From contig JAJKFJ010021854.1 of assembly GCA_027382625.1 (NCBI GenBank), positions 48,031-112,030 on the forward strand: a stretch of 64,000 nt of DNA. Direction: 5' to 3'. The translations under genes were made by a program, and so were the position numbers. Below the pieces are notes generated by a model. That model had not been told where the DNA came from. It worked only from the letters and a program-made list of their open reading frames with translations, and did not search any database. Positions within the stretch are counted from its first letter, which is position 1. Each line of letters begins with the position of its first letter. This DNA comes from Tetmemena sp. SeJ-2015. Lineage: Eukaryota; Ciliophora; Spirotrichea; Sporadotrichida; Oxytrichidae. Positions 1 to 11,013 of this stretch are shown piece after piece.

Positions 1-2058
1 ATAATTTTTATTCCATTATCATATTCTGGCTCCACCTTCTTACTCTTTGCTTCATTCAATGAAATTAATTAGGAGAAGATATTTTTGAAAGTCCTTCTTA
101 TTTTTGCTTTTGATTGATGGGCTGATTTATTATTGGCATAGAAATACTACTGATCATCTAGTAGATTGTCAATGTTAAGAGAGGACGAGTAATCACTTTC
201 TACATCTTCCATCAACATCTGCTCTTCTTTGCTCTCCTCATGCTCTATCAATCTTCTTCTATTTGCGGGCACGGAGTCTATCAATAGACCTGTGGACTAC
301 TCTGAATCCTCCAAGTTCTCTATCTATATTTCAGGCTAGGTATCTGCGTTAATACTGCTCCTGTCTTAATCCTCCATTTCAAAATCCCTTCCATCCTCCA
401 TTTAATTCTCACACACTCAAAATATAACTTTATCATTATAATTTAAGAGATAATTGATGGGTTTTGTGATAGAAGGAATTATTGGAAGTTAAAAGGGGAG
501 TTTTATCTGCTCAAAGGTTGAGAGTGAGAGGAAGAGTCTGAGTTTATCTGTGATTTCTAAGTTTAATAATGGTATCTAATTAATCCTCATTTTTACAATA
601 GTTTACAGTATTTCAGTAGAAGAAGTCTAATTAGAGTGAGTGGATGATGCCAACTCAACTTCAAAATTGAAACGATCGATCATCTCTGAGTCGTCTTCGC
701 CTTTCCCTAACTTTAGATTTCTCAATCTGATATCTCTGTCGATCTTTCGCATGAGTGAGGGACCAAGAAGATATACGCTTTCCTCATCAAGTTGGTCATC
801 CTCTATTATATTCTGACTAAGTTTTTTCTGAAGCGCTTAGCCGTGAGCGTTTCCTATTGCCTGGACATAGAGGGGGCTTGAAAAGTTACCACCACACATC
901 CCAGATACGTCTTTGGTCGAGTGCGATGCTCAAAAATTAAGATACAATGTTTCAAATCCACTTTTGGCTATTTAAGCTGGTCTATTAGGAGTGGGAGTTC
1001 CATTAGTGCTATTGTTGGCTCTATGATTGAGAGTGAAATCGGATGGATGAAAGCTGAATTCTCTAGCCTATAAGGAAAAAACTTAAGTAAATATTATTAA
1101 AGCAAAATGGATATAAATTATTCCAAATATTGGTGGGTCTTTAGCTTATCAACTCAACCTAATTAGAGTTATTCAATAAGAAAATGCAAGTTCAATACAT
1201 GCATATCATGAATCGAAGCCATAAACTTTTCCCACAGAGGCTTATAAAGCTTAGAATGATAGAGGCAATTCATAGGTTGAAAAAGATAAATAAGATTCTA
1301 GAACATCTTCGCTCTCACTTTATGAGAGGAGTAAATTCTATCCAGCATTTATAATTTGCTAGAAAATAATTCTCCTTAAACATTCTTTGAGTATGCTGAG
1401 AATATATAAGTTTATACGAATCATTTCTTAAAAATTCAGAGATTTTCTCTCATCGAGGGGAGATTGAAAAAATGGATTACTCTCTCCTTCTCCCTCGAAT
1501 TAATAAGCTTTTCAGGTTACTACTATCTGCTTTAAGAAAATTCACTGAAATGAAATTAATTAGAAACGCAAATTGCAAGGGCCAGGCACGTACCTCAGAC
1601 TTTAGAATAGGACTTTAAAACTGGTTGCCCCTAGCCGGAGCTTCAAATCTAATCAGTTCATTAAGGGAATCTTCAAATTAAAAATACTTATCTCTAAGAA
1701 TCGTTTCTCTCGCTCCTTGTGTGCGAGGACGAATGGTGGGTCTAAATTGTGATTGTTTCTGCGTTATTGTCATCATAAATTTATTTAAACGTGTGTGAAC
1801 TTCAAATTCTTATCACGGTTGAGATCGAGATCATCTTCCTCCCAGCTGAGATCAAGTTCCCCTCCTTGCTCTAGCTCCAAATCGTCTTGGTTATTGTTGA
1901 TTCTTTGATTTCCTGACACGTCCCTCAACGACTGCGTGAGAATTAATTTTAAAGAATAGACAAAATTAAATTTAGGATTTATTGAGGAGAGCGATTTATC
2001 TGAAGGTGGAGTAGGGTGCGGGTCTTTAAAGCGCAGTTCCTGGCACGAATCTTTCCAT
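1..2058 (-). CDS. Hypothetical protein, IES-interrupted, 3' end outside window
   Basis: A minus-strand reading frame starts at ATG 2058 (MERFVPGTALQRPAPYST...) and continues as MDSs to the window edge, so the C-terminus is missing. With TAA/TAG as Gln I read an acidic stretch near 1810-1900 (QDDLELEQGGELDLSWEEDD), then PTIRPRTQGARETILRDKY, a hydrophobic/aromatic block near 1180-1300 (LYKPLWEKFMASIHDMHVLN), and an acidic Gln-rich end (last 400 bases). In-frame TGAs near 425 and 950 fall in AT-rich stretches and are presumably inside IESs. A CACA-pointer IES at 1748-1795 restores frame. I recognise no domain. It could be two genes, because a fresh ATG sits at 401; the absence of a spacer favours one. 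Confidence 0.6.
1748..1795 (-). other. IES with CACA pointer
   Basis: Minus strand: the frame ...KFT reaches a TGA, and the next coding block (QFRPTIRPR) is in another frame. The direct repeat CACA (TGTG on plus) bounds the AT-rich insert; deleting the insert and one repeat joins the two blocks in frame. Pointer edges could shift by a base or two. Confidence 0.55.
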
Positions 2059-2820
2059 TTGAAGGTTAATTTGACTTTGTAAAATGTATTTGTTGTTTTA
2101 TTAGTGGTTGAGTGAGAAGAGAGACAATTCTTCTTTTCAATAATAAGTTTAATTATTCATTCATTGCAGATCAAGTCATAAACCCTTTATATTAAGATAG
2201 TTAAGTTGAAATAGTTACTCTCAAATTAAGTTTTCAACTTTTTTAAGAAAGTATAATTTAAGAATATATGTATGTTAGGATATGCTAATTTTTTTAAAAA
2301 AGGGGAACTCTTTTATTTTTGCCATTATTTTCCATGTTTTGGAGTTTAATTTTATAATACCTAACATACTACGAGGAGAATCGGATTAAATACACTCAAA
2401 ATCGAAACTAAAATTAAATTATATTTCTATTAAAAAAAATAAACATCCTATCAAGAAGATTAAAAGTATTAGTACTTATGGCAAATTAATTTAATCTACT
2501 ATAAAATGTATTATATTACGATTCTACTATAAATTTTCTATTTATCTTCTTGTCTGTATCATTTTATGATGTTTATAAATTGCAATTTCTTTAAAATCTG
2601 GAGAATATTATGATCGTGAGTAATGTAAAAAAGCAAAAACTCTTAAACTCATTTCAATAGAAGCGTGCTTCATTTTATGCGGCGACTCCTTATCAAAAAA
2701 ACTATAAAATTTTAAAATTAAAAATAATAATAAAAAAGCATTTTAGACAACGGCGTCTTGCGTGTTATATGTTTAAAATTAGGGAAAACCCTAAGCCAAA
2801 TCCCTGTTAAAATTTAAAAA
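2059..2820. other. AT-rich spacer
   Basis: Very AT-rich with long A and T runs and no stretch resembling protein in any frame. It separates the left-edge gene from the IES-free ORFs. Confidence 0.6.
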
Positions 2821-2870
2821 TTTTTTTTTTTCCCCGGTGTTGTGAAATTTGTCTCTTAGGAGAAAATGTC

Positions 2871-3107
2871 TTACTTCTCCTTCTGACCGTGATTTTTCTT
2901 GCTCAAAACTTCCGTGACTTTCATGTAGAGTTTGTCATATTCACTCCTGACATCGCCGTTAAATTTTATTTCGTTTAGGGCTAAAAGAATGTCGTTTTGT
3001 ATGTCTCGTACAACAGCATCGGTTTGTTTAGGTCTGTCAGAGGAGAGCCTGGTATGTAGTAGCAGTTCCAACCAGATTCTCTCCCACTCTTCATTGTCTG
3101 TTCCCAT
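2871..3107 (-). CDS. Small ORF following the IES-free ORF (ORF2)
   Basis: Starts at ATG 3107, 29 bp after the upstream ORF's stop (3136-3138), in a different frame, and encodes a charged helical segment (MGTDNEEWERIWLELLLHTR...VLSKKNHGQKEK). The frame contains no TGA for several hundred bases downstream, but composition turns to AT-rich spacer near 2860, so the true end is unclear. The same frame is open for about 15 codons upstream of the ATG (KRLKTLAAEFNTDRPIP), which suggests ORF1 and ORF2 may once have been one protein split by a frameshift. No family recognised. Confidence 0.45.
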   Translation of the reverse strand: MGTDNEEWERIWLELLLHTRLSSDRPKQTDAVVRDIQNDILLALNEIKFNGDVRSEYDKLYMKVTEVLSKKNHGQKEK

Positions 3108-3135
3108 AGCTGGGATAGGTCTGTCCGTGTTAAAT

Positions 3136-4266
3136 TCAGCAGCTAGGGTTTTCAGTCTTTTTCCATTATAGAGTGGTAGAAATTAGCATCATCTTGGTGT
3201 CTTAGATCAGTGTCATTTGTGAGATACAGCCTGGGGCTTCCATAATCATGTATTCCTTCACTCTTTACATTATGAAAGGGGTTTCCAGGATGTGTGCTGA
3301 GATGTGTCCAAGAAAGCTTTCAACATTGATTTCTTCCCAGTCGATTTGGAGATCCTCTTCCAGATCCATAGGGAGAAAATAGTCCAGAATTTCCCTGTAG
3401 TTGATTATGATTTTTTCTCTTCTGTGGTTCCATTCTTAGTCAACTGATGTATTTTAGACAGCCTGTTTAATTCTCTTGTATTTGTTTACCTTATTAGCCA
3501 CCCGTATCTAATAATCAGATTCACAGTCCAGGATTGTCTTAATCAAGAGTTGTTAACCAACTATGATCTCTTGTTTCAGGTCTTGAATCATTTAAAGGAC
3601 AAGGTCATAGTCATTGGATCTTGGGTTAAATTAGTCAAGAAAACTGGCCAGTTTTCCCGACCAGATTTCTGTTCTGTTCTGGAGGGTACTATATAGTAGG
3701 TTGGCATGGGGGGGGTATATAATGGCCTTTTTGATTTCAGGATCAAACTCAAACTTAACTTTTGGTTCCTTCATCTTTATTTCTTCATCTGAGGGCATCT
3801 GTGTTAAAGGGTTTGATCAGGCTTTAGAATTTTTCCCATGTTTAAAGGGGAAGGATTTAGTTTTCCATTTATCGTCCTTGTACAGAGTAATGGGTAGCAA
3901 AATTGGTAGCAATATGAGGGATCCAAGAGATCTGGAACCCCAGTCAAATTCAGCTTTACCTTCCTCGTACATTAAATCTAGCGAGGTCATAGCATAGTTT
4001 GTTTAGCCAGTGATCGAGTTGAGTTGTGACTCAAGGGTAAGATACTCTTAGGTGGAGTGGTTCCAGAGAGTTCTTAACCAAATTTTTAGCAAGTAGTAGA
4101 CTTAAGCCGATAGGAAACTGAGTCCTCCTCTTTTAAAGGCTAGTAAGTACTTGCACGATAAATCCAGGTCTTATCGTTTGAGGTGTTGTTGGAATTCTAC
4201 GAAAACCTTGTGGGTTGTGGAATCAAAGGAAGAGGGAAAGCTTCCCTAGATAAGCAGGTCACTCAT
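3136..4266 (-). pseudogene. IES-free ORF with one in-frame TGA; possible germline-limited or mobile-element ORF
   Basis: About 376 codons read continuously from ATG 4266 (MSDLLIQGSFPSSFDSTTHK) to TGA 3136-3138 with many TAA/TAG Gln codons and plausible protein throughout (e.g. VNKYKRIKQAVQNTSVDQEW, LPMDLEEDLQIDWEEI). One TGA interrupts at 3817-3819 (between KNSKA and SNPLTQMPSDEE), and I find no pointer pair that would remove it. Unlike every neighbour of similar size it shows no IES. Those features fit a transposon or germline-limited gene decaying in the micronucleus; telomere-bearing elements are known in this group, but I see no terminal inverted repeats or transposase motif. A macronuclear gene with a single sequence error is the alternative. 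Confidence 0.45.
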
Positions 4267-4299
4267 AGCACTCACCGTATAGCCTATCTATTAAGATTC

Positions 4300-4900
4300 T
4301 AATTTAATAATCAATTTAAATATATCATAATAAAAATATATCTTTTTAATGTATTTGTTACTGTAGTAATGTATTTCCACCTTATTGTTTTTACAATCTT
4401 GCTAACATTTTATCTCTCACCATTGACAAAAATAACTAGAGGAGAGTGTAGGATTAGAAAGATGAGTTGAGGTTTTTAATATTTAGTATGAAAAATTAAT
4501 TTGTAGCATTTGAAAGATAATTTGTAATATAATTCATAAATAATCAAAGAAAGATTTAAAATTATTATTTATTATATGTTTGTTGCTTAATGGAAAATAT
4601 TTTGAACTAAATGTAAAGAATAATTTAGTTCAAATAACACATTTGATTAATTAATTTTATTCTTTGCTCTCAAAAGCATGAATAAAAAACTCAAAAGTAT
4701 GCAGATTAACATTTAAAACATGCCTTAATTAAAGTCTATGAATATTATAATGAGTCTAGCATGATTTAATAACAGACATGCGAATATCTCAAACTATCAC
4801 TAAACATATCCATTACTGCAACAATTAAAATTCAAATACAAAATAATGAATGCAAGTGTATCTTGGCAAGGAAAAATCCTAAATTATCTACAGAAGACCA
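4300..4900. other. AT-rich spacer
   Basis: Long runs of A/T, no coding-like frame and no recognisable repeat. It separates the IES-free ORFs from the Gln-rich gene. Confidence 0.6.
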
Positions 4901-5031
4901 AAAACTCAGCCTTATGACCCCTTCCAAGTTGGCGCACCTCTGTTCCTCATGCTCTCATCACGCTCTTATGCTTTTCCCCTTCTAACATCTACTAAAAATA
5001 AGCCCATTATATTATATCACTCCGACGGCGC

Positions 5032-7016
5032 TCAGACCTACTATTGCTATAAAATGTGCTCAAGATTTCCTTCGTAGTGACCCCCGAGAGCACCTCCGTA
5101 GAGGCCACTAAGTGCAAGCTGCTGCACTAGTTGCTGCTGGTGCTAAGCCTACTGCTGTTGCTGTTGTTGCTGCAAAATTGCCAGCAAATCCTCTTGTCAT
5201 AGTTGCGCATTTAAAAAGCGATAAGACATTGATTGTCATTCAATATATAATTACCCATACTATAGATCCTATTGGTTTCCTTAGAGTTGCTGTGACTACT
5301 ACTATTACTACTATAGTTGAAGTAATTGAGCTTAGTAGATTGCTAGAAGTTGTTCCTGAGTATATCCTTAGGCGCTTACTTGTGCTTGTTATCCAAGCAT
5401 GGCCAGAGCTTACTGCTATTACAGCTGCTAAAGTAGTTCAGGCACGTTTTAAAGCGCATGCAAGTTACTTTGAATTATGGCATTCTATTGATCATGTTGA
5501 GCTTATGCTATCTAAGCTTGGAATATCTGCTACTGCTGCTACTATTGCTACTGTTGCTACTGCTGCTACTGTTATTAGTGTTGTTGCTCCAACTGCTGCT
5601 ATTATTGATTCATAGCAGCTGCTTGGAACTTCTGCTTCACTTGATTCAAAATGTGGTAAGAAATCTTTGCATGAGTGAGGCCCCTTCTTTCAGGTCGCGT
5701 GAGCACGTTGCTCTCTTTAATCTCATTGATGATACTGGGATCAAAAGGTGTTTGATAGAGTTGAGTGTGAACATTTTATCCTAATCCGATGGCCTGGACC
5801 ATACTCTGTCGCAGAAGCTACTCTTAGAGTAGGGATTGATATTGTAGCGGATCAATTCTGAGTTATTAGGGAGTCAATCCATAGAGGTGTGAGAGTTACT
5901 GCTGAGTGAGTTAGGAATTGATCATATCCGAAATGTACTGGTACTGCGCCTTCTGTTCCTCAGTCCATTGATTTGGACCTATCTGATTTAGCTGCTCCAA
6001 GATTTGTAGTCCCTGAGTTAATTGAGCATCAGAGATGGCTGACTATCCAGAAAGACTAAGCTGTAGTTATTGGAGTGTTAGTTAGTCTAATTGCTGCTGT
6101 TTATAGACCTCACTGACAATTTATTACGAGGGCTGAAAAACTTGACCCTACTCATTCACGATGAATCCTTAGCTGTGGAGAAAATCTATGAACTCAATTT
6201 GTGTGTTGCTTTAGCTCATCAATTGCTGGAAGTGCATGGATAAGGTTTGGATTTGCTCCTCTGTGAGAGGGTTCCCAAGAAGTTGCTCTTAAGTGAAAGC
6301 ATCATTGGCTTGCTGCCCTTTTTATGCAGCTACGTCCAACTAATACTGTTGAAGTAGTTTGTCGATGTAAAATGAGGCCTGAGGGTCGTTTGTAGCTATC
6401 AGCTAGTTTATCAGTTACGAATAGGTTTGTGCGTTTCAATAAAAATTGAAAGATAAGAAAGACTACATTTGTAAATGTAGAGTTTGGATCACCAGTCTCC
6501 AATAAAGCTTGTAGTTACACCAGATCTGGGTTTTGAGCAAGTAAATTTTGGTTATTTAGTTGTGACTCACTCAAAATTAATGCCCTTCATATTTTCATGA
6601 TAATGTGTACTTACTTAATTTAAGACTGTAATTGAAGTTATTGAGAGGCAGCGCCTTGATCATTAGTCGCCTGAAGAAGATTTTAATTACCCTATATATC
6701 AGCCGCTTAGGTCCCCGCTATTACTATTTATTATTCTAGTCCTTAATTATTTGGTAAACCAGGAACCAGTGAGGCTTGTTGTTGACCAGCGGTCCCATTG
6801 CTTCCCTTTATTCCCAGATTTTGATTATACACCTGCTACAATTATGAATGAACCACTTAGAATTTAAATTATCTTATAAATGTGCATGATGAAGTAATTG
6901 AGATTTAAGAGGGGGCGGCTTACAAAAGTATTTTTATCTGAGTTGTTGATAGATACCAGTCTGTCAGTGCTAGAAACCGCGATCTGATCAGAGTGTACCT
7001 TGCCGCCGTTCGACAT
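5032..7016 (-). CDS. Glutamine-rich protein (poly-Q tracts)
   Basis: Minus gene starting MSNGGKVHSDQIAVSSTDRL at ATG 7016 and ending ...LEHILQQQQV before TGA 5032-5034. Most Gln codons are TAG/TAA mixed with CAG/CAA. The middle (about 6290-5660) is a long clean frame: TQEQLLGNPLTEEQIQTLSM, a segment with ERRGLTHAKISYHILNQVKQ, then poly-Q and repeats of QEQLLAIYQAQ type. Probable IESs lie near 6890-6960 and 6330-6480, and a clear one with pointer AGGAT at 5188-5270. A candidate GTAAGT intron is near 6590-6630. Low-complexity Gln-rich proteins are common in ciliates; no catalytic domain is seen. The gene lies only 58 bp downstream of the next minus gene's stop. Confidence 0.75.
5188..5270 (-). 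other. IES with AGGAT pointer
   Basis: On the minus strand NQQ-AGGAT... runs into AT-rich DNA with two TGAs, and AGGAT recurs just before the next poly-Q block. Removing one copy plus the 78-bp insert gives NQQDLLAILQQQQ, which matches the protein's own earlier QEQLLAIYQ repeat. Confidence 0.75.
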
Positions 7017-7074
7017 CTAGAGCAGACCTCCTTCCAAACTCCCGCCTCCGCGCACTCCGTTTCGCTCTCCAAGC

Positions 7075-8107
7075 TCAGTTACACTTTGCTATTAAACTTT
7101 TAGTAGATGAGTGGAAAGCAAGTAACTCATTATGAGATTAAAGATAAGTATAGTCCATAGGGTGTGCGCCGGAAGGGATGATATCATTTTCGTTTTCCGA
7201 ATCTGTGGAGGGTTGAAGTCTGACCCGATAGTAGAGGTTAGAGACGAAAGTAAAAAGGTGTGACAATGCATCTTCGCTTTCTTCATCAAGGTCACTGACG
7301 CTGCTTCTTTGCTGTCTAAACAAGAATCAGACTCGCATTAAAGAGCAAGGAGTAAATTCTTACTCTACTGGCTTCCCCTTTTTTATCGGCTCTTAACATA
7401 TTGAAGATAGGAAAATGGATGAGTGGATTGAAGCTTAATTTTTGGCTCTTTTCGAGAAAACTGTGAGGAAGAGAGGTTTACTTGGTGCTTTGGCTTGGTA
7501 GCTGACTTGACAGACTAAAAGCCCTGACTCGTTGTTTTGACAATGGGCGACTATGTAGGCTTCGGATTCACTTCGATTACTTCCTATCATTAGCCTTAGC
7601 TTACAAGGGCAAAAGGCCTATTTCATTAAAAATGAGACTCATTCATGAATGCTTCTTTATTTGGCCCAAGTTTGAAAGTTGTAAGTTTGAAATTACCTTC
7701 TTGAGTTTGACGAATCCTGGTTTCTGGAGTGTTACTGGGGGCTTCTCCTCTGGCTTCATGATGGAATCCATGTTCCTGTCCTTTAAAAATGGCTGAGAAT
7801 ACGCATGGGGAACTTACTGGGATAGTGGTGTTCCCACGGATCTACTCCAAGTCTTCAATCAACTTTTCATCCAGTGTTGTTCCTCTTTAAAAATGTAAGA
7901 TCGATTCTAAAGTGCGATCTTTAATTTTTTTGATCCTCGGTTTTAATCAACTAGTTTCCCTATTTAACCGAGAATTAGTGGAAAGAAAAGTGGGGAGGAG
8001 GATGGGTGATGAGTCTTACTTGTAGTTACTGATAGGCGGTTGCCCTGGAAGCCTGCCTGAAGTCCATCATTGAGGCCTTTCTTGTTATCCCGTGCTCTCG
8101 TTTACAT
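7075..8107 (-). CDS. Hypothetical protein with introns
   Basis: Starts at ATG 8107 (MQTRARDNKKGLNDGLQAGF), continues across an intron or IES to DEKLIEDLEQIRGNTTIP, then a GTAAGT...AG intron of 37 bp, then DRNMDSIMKPEEKPPVTLQK. Further blocks read LMIGSNRSESEAYIVAHCQN and, at the C-terminus, RQQRSSVSDLDEESEDAL...HPMDYTYLQ before TGA 7075-7077. Exon joins in the middle (7330-7700) are uncertain. No family recognised. The stop lies 58 bp upstream of the next gene's ATG on the same strand. Confidence 0.6.
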
Positions 8108-9060
8108 CACTACTATGGAGGGGAAGGATGTTGTTTTAATTATTTTTTTAGATATAATATTCAATTATAGAGCAGTCAGCTAAGGAACTGTATTATCAAC
8201 AAGTCAAACGGCGATATTAATAAATAGGCCCTTACTGCTCTGTCCAACTAAAACGTGATTACATCCTAATCGCTCCCTCACTCTCCCACACTCTATAAAA
8301 CCATTGATTAATACCCTCACTCTCTCCCTCACTTAGTTAAACAGGTCGAGAATCGAAGTACCCCTTCGCTGGATTCCTTAGCTTCAAAGTATTTAGCACT
8401 GAGGATTTATCAACTACAGTTAATTTATAATAAAGTTGAATGGTGTTTTTTGTGTGTGTTTATAATTGGGTGGATTATTAATTATTAATGATGTGAGAGT
8501 AATCATCGGTTGATGTGTGGCTGGAGAGCGGTGAAACTGGCAAATGATTAACAGTGAGGCAAATCTTGCCTAATTATCAATCAACCGGTGTATCATCATC
8601 GCTATGATTCTATCAATCTCATACCCAGCCAATTTATTCAATATCGCAACCAAATAAACCACAATGCATATTAAAAAGAGTGAAAATGGACAATTTTAAA
8701 AGAATAATGCCTGAAAATGGTAAATATAAATTAGATATTCTCAATTACGATAAATTTTTTATGAATAGGTTTATAATTTACTTTACTTCATTCGGTTTTT
8801 CGCAATAACATTATCCACCTCCTCTTTTTCACCTTAACACAAAGATATTTATTTTCGATATTGATCACTGTCTAAACTAAATATATCCTACATATCATTC
8901 ATTATAAACGAGTGAATGATAAAATTTATTTAAATAAAATAGTGCAGAGCTGCTGCGCTGTTTATTGTTAGAGATGACATAGGCAAGGGTATCTTTATTG
9001 TCCTGCAGATACGCAATTATCACAATCTTATCGCTTAACCTCATCTGCCACCTCTTTAAT
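8108..9060. other. Spacer with a coding-like fragment and an imperfect inverted repeat
   Basis: Mostly AT-rich. The stretch 8230-8440 has higher GC and a minus-strand frame reading VVDKSSVLNTLKLRNPAKGY that looks protein-like but joins nothing nearby. Around 8503-8595, CATCGGTTGAT and ATCAACCGGTG form an imperfect inverted repeat (one mismatch). Confidence 0.4.
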
Positions 9061-9137
9061 AAAATACCTCTCCTCTGTTGAAGATCAAACTTTTTATAAG
9101 TATATGGATTTTAAGAGATGCATGGTTCTTACTTTGC

Positions 9138-10479
9138 TCACTTCTTTCTGTAGCAGGCTCTAAGAACTCCGTTGACGATGTTCTCAACCTGGGGAACTGC
9201 CTGGCGTTCGATGCTGATGGAGTAGGGCATGGGGATATCTGCACCGGTGATTCTCTCAAGAGGAGCATCGAGGTGGTCGAAGGCATCAGTCTCCATTATT
9301 GAGGCAGCAATCTCTGCGCCAATACCGCACTGTGGCCAGCCCTCCTCAACGCTGACGATGCGGTTAGTCTTCTTGACTGACTTGATAATGGTGTTTCTGT
9401 CAAGAGGACGGATGCAACGCAAGTTGATGACCTCAGCATTCACCTCTATCATATCGCATATGCTATTATCATCATGTACGCACATGTGAATTGATGCCAT
9501 GTTGGCTCTTGAGGATATCTGCAGCCTAGAGGGAGAAGCCTACCATCTTGGAGAAGGCAGTGATTGTGACGTCGGTGCCCTCTCTCTCGATTTTAGCTTG
9601 GTTGAGAGGAAGAACGAAGTCCTTGTCGAATACGTGGTCTGGGGTGTCGAAAGTCACTCCGTACATCATCTCATTCTCGAGGAAGACAACTGGGTCCTCG
9701 TCTCTGATTGAAGGCCTTCAGAAGTCCTCTGATGTCCTCAACGTTCCAAGGGGCGACGACCTTAAGTCCTGGCACTGAAGAGTACCAAGAGGCGAAGCAC
9801 TGAGAGTGTTAAGCTGCTACACCAGCAGAGACTCCATTGATTCCTCTGAACACGATTGGGCACTTCAAGTCTCCAGCGGACATGTATCCTCATACTATCT
9901 TCATTTAGAAGGTATAGTAACATGCTTTAATGTTGCAATAGTGAGCCTTGGCGCAGGAATTGACGATGTGGTCAATAGATTGGAGAGAGAAGTTCCAGGT
10001 CATGAACTCGACGATAGGTCTGAGTCCCATCATACCAGCTCCAACGCCGATACCTGTGAAACCAGTTTCAGAGATGGGTGTGTCCCAAATGCGGCTAGGA
10101 CCATACTTGTCATACATGCCCTTGGAAACTTTGTAGGCACCGTTATATTGACCAACCTCTTCTCCGATGAGGAAGACCTTGGAATCGCGCTCGATCTCCT
10201 CGCACATGGCAGTGTTAATTGCGTCTCTGCAAGTCATCTACAGGGAGATTAGTTATTACACAGTTCGCAATACGCATTTTCATAATCTTATTGCATCTGC
10301 AGTCCTTCATTTAATCAAAGGACTTAGGCTAATGCCAGACTGCAAGCGATTGCTTATAGTATGTATTGACTTACCTCTTTGTTGAGTGCTTGAGAGGAGT
10401 GGAAGTGCTTCTGGGGAGCAAGGAGTAGTCTGAGGGTGGACTGCTGCTTGAAGAGCGAGGTAAGAGTCTTCTTCTGCAT
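9138..10479 (-). CDS. PDHB: Pyruvate dehydrogenase E1 component subunit beta, mitochondrial
   Basis: Beta subunit of the PDH E1 heterotetramer, which decarboxylates pyruvate with thiamine diphosphate in the mitochondrial matrix. A basic presequence-like N-terminus ([20 protein letters not shown]) starts at ATG 10479; a GTAAGT...CTGTAG intron spans 10238-10374. The mature part follows E1-beta order: [10 protein letters not shown], the catalytic-region [107 protein letters not shown], ending ACYRKK before TGA 9138-9140. Length fits the family (about 370 aa). Two IESs (pointers TA and AAT) interrupt it. A single extra base near 9711-9716 breaks frame inside the conserved [14 protein letters not shown] segment. 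Confidence 0.97.
9438..9492 (-). other. IES with AAT pointer in PDHB
   Basis: Minus strand: SQHGIN runs into a TGA. Removing the 52-bp insert between two AAT copies gives [11 protein letters not shown], matching the conserved E1-beta EVINLR block. No GT-AG ends. Confidence 0.85.
9885..9940 (-). other. IES with TA pointer in PDHB
   Basis: Minus strand: CAKAHY is followed by an AT-rich insert. Joining at TA gives [19 protein letters not shown], the expected order of E1-beta. The insert is 54 bp and lacks splice signals. Confidence 0.8.
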
Positions 10480-11013
10480 ATTGATTTTCTATTGATAATA
10501 ATCTTTATATTATATCTTCTCTCCCCACGATAATTAATGCACAGTATACACGCATTTTTATTCAAAAAGTGGAATTCTATGTCATTAAATCAGTTGTGTT
10601 TGGAATCTTAAGCTACAATAAAGAAGGCTTTTTAAAATTGTGTATGAATATATGAGCTATAAGAGAAGTTATTAGATAGAAGCCAAAATTATAATGAATC
10701 GAAGGACCAATCATAATTATCCTGGGAATTAGGGCATAAATCATCTTAATTAATAATAAATGCTTACGATTTTAACCAGAAAATATAATAATGTTTTTGA
10801 TCTTATTCTAAATTCAACTTATAATAAATTACTAATCATTAAATCAGCAAGATTGTAGTCGCTCGTTATCCTAAAGACTTATATTCTTATTTACTCATCC
10901 ACTGTGAAGCACAACTTCATTATAAAAGATATGGGCAGCTTAATTAAGAAATAAATCGACTTTCAATTGTTTCATTAAAAGAAAAGTACTCGCATGAAAT
11001 TCTACTTCCTCAC
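10480..11013. other. AT-rich spacer
   Basis: No coding-like frame or repeat seen; it contains the 5' flank of PDHB and the 3' flank of the next gene. Confidence 0.6.

Noticed and set aside
1560..1620. GT-AG intron (GTACGT ... TTTCAG) in the left-edge gene
   Set aside because: Splicing it (49 bp) would bring a TGA into frame, while the unspliced frame is open.
5112..5784. Plus-strand Ala/Leu/Val-rich open frames
   Set aside because: They are the complement of poly-Gln codons (CAG/CAA/TAG/TAA) of the minus-strand gene; low complexity and no start context.
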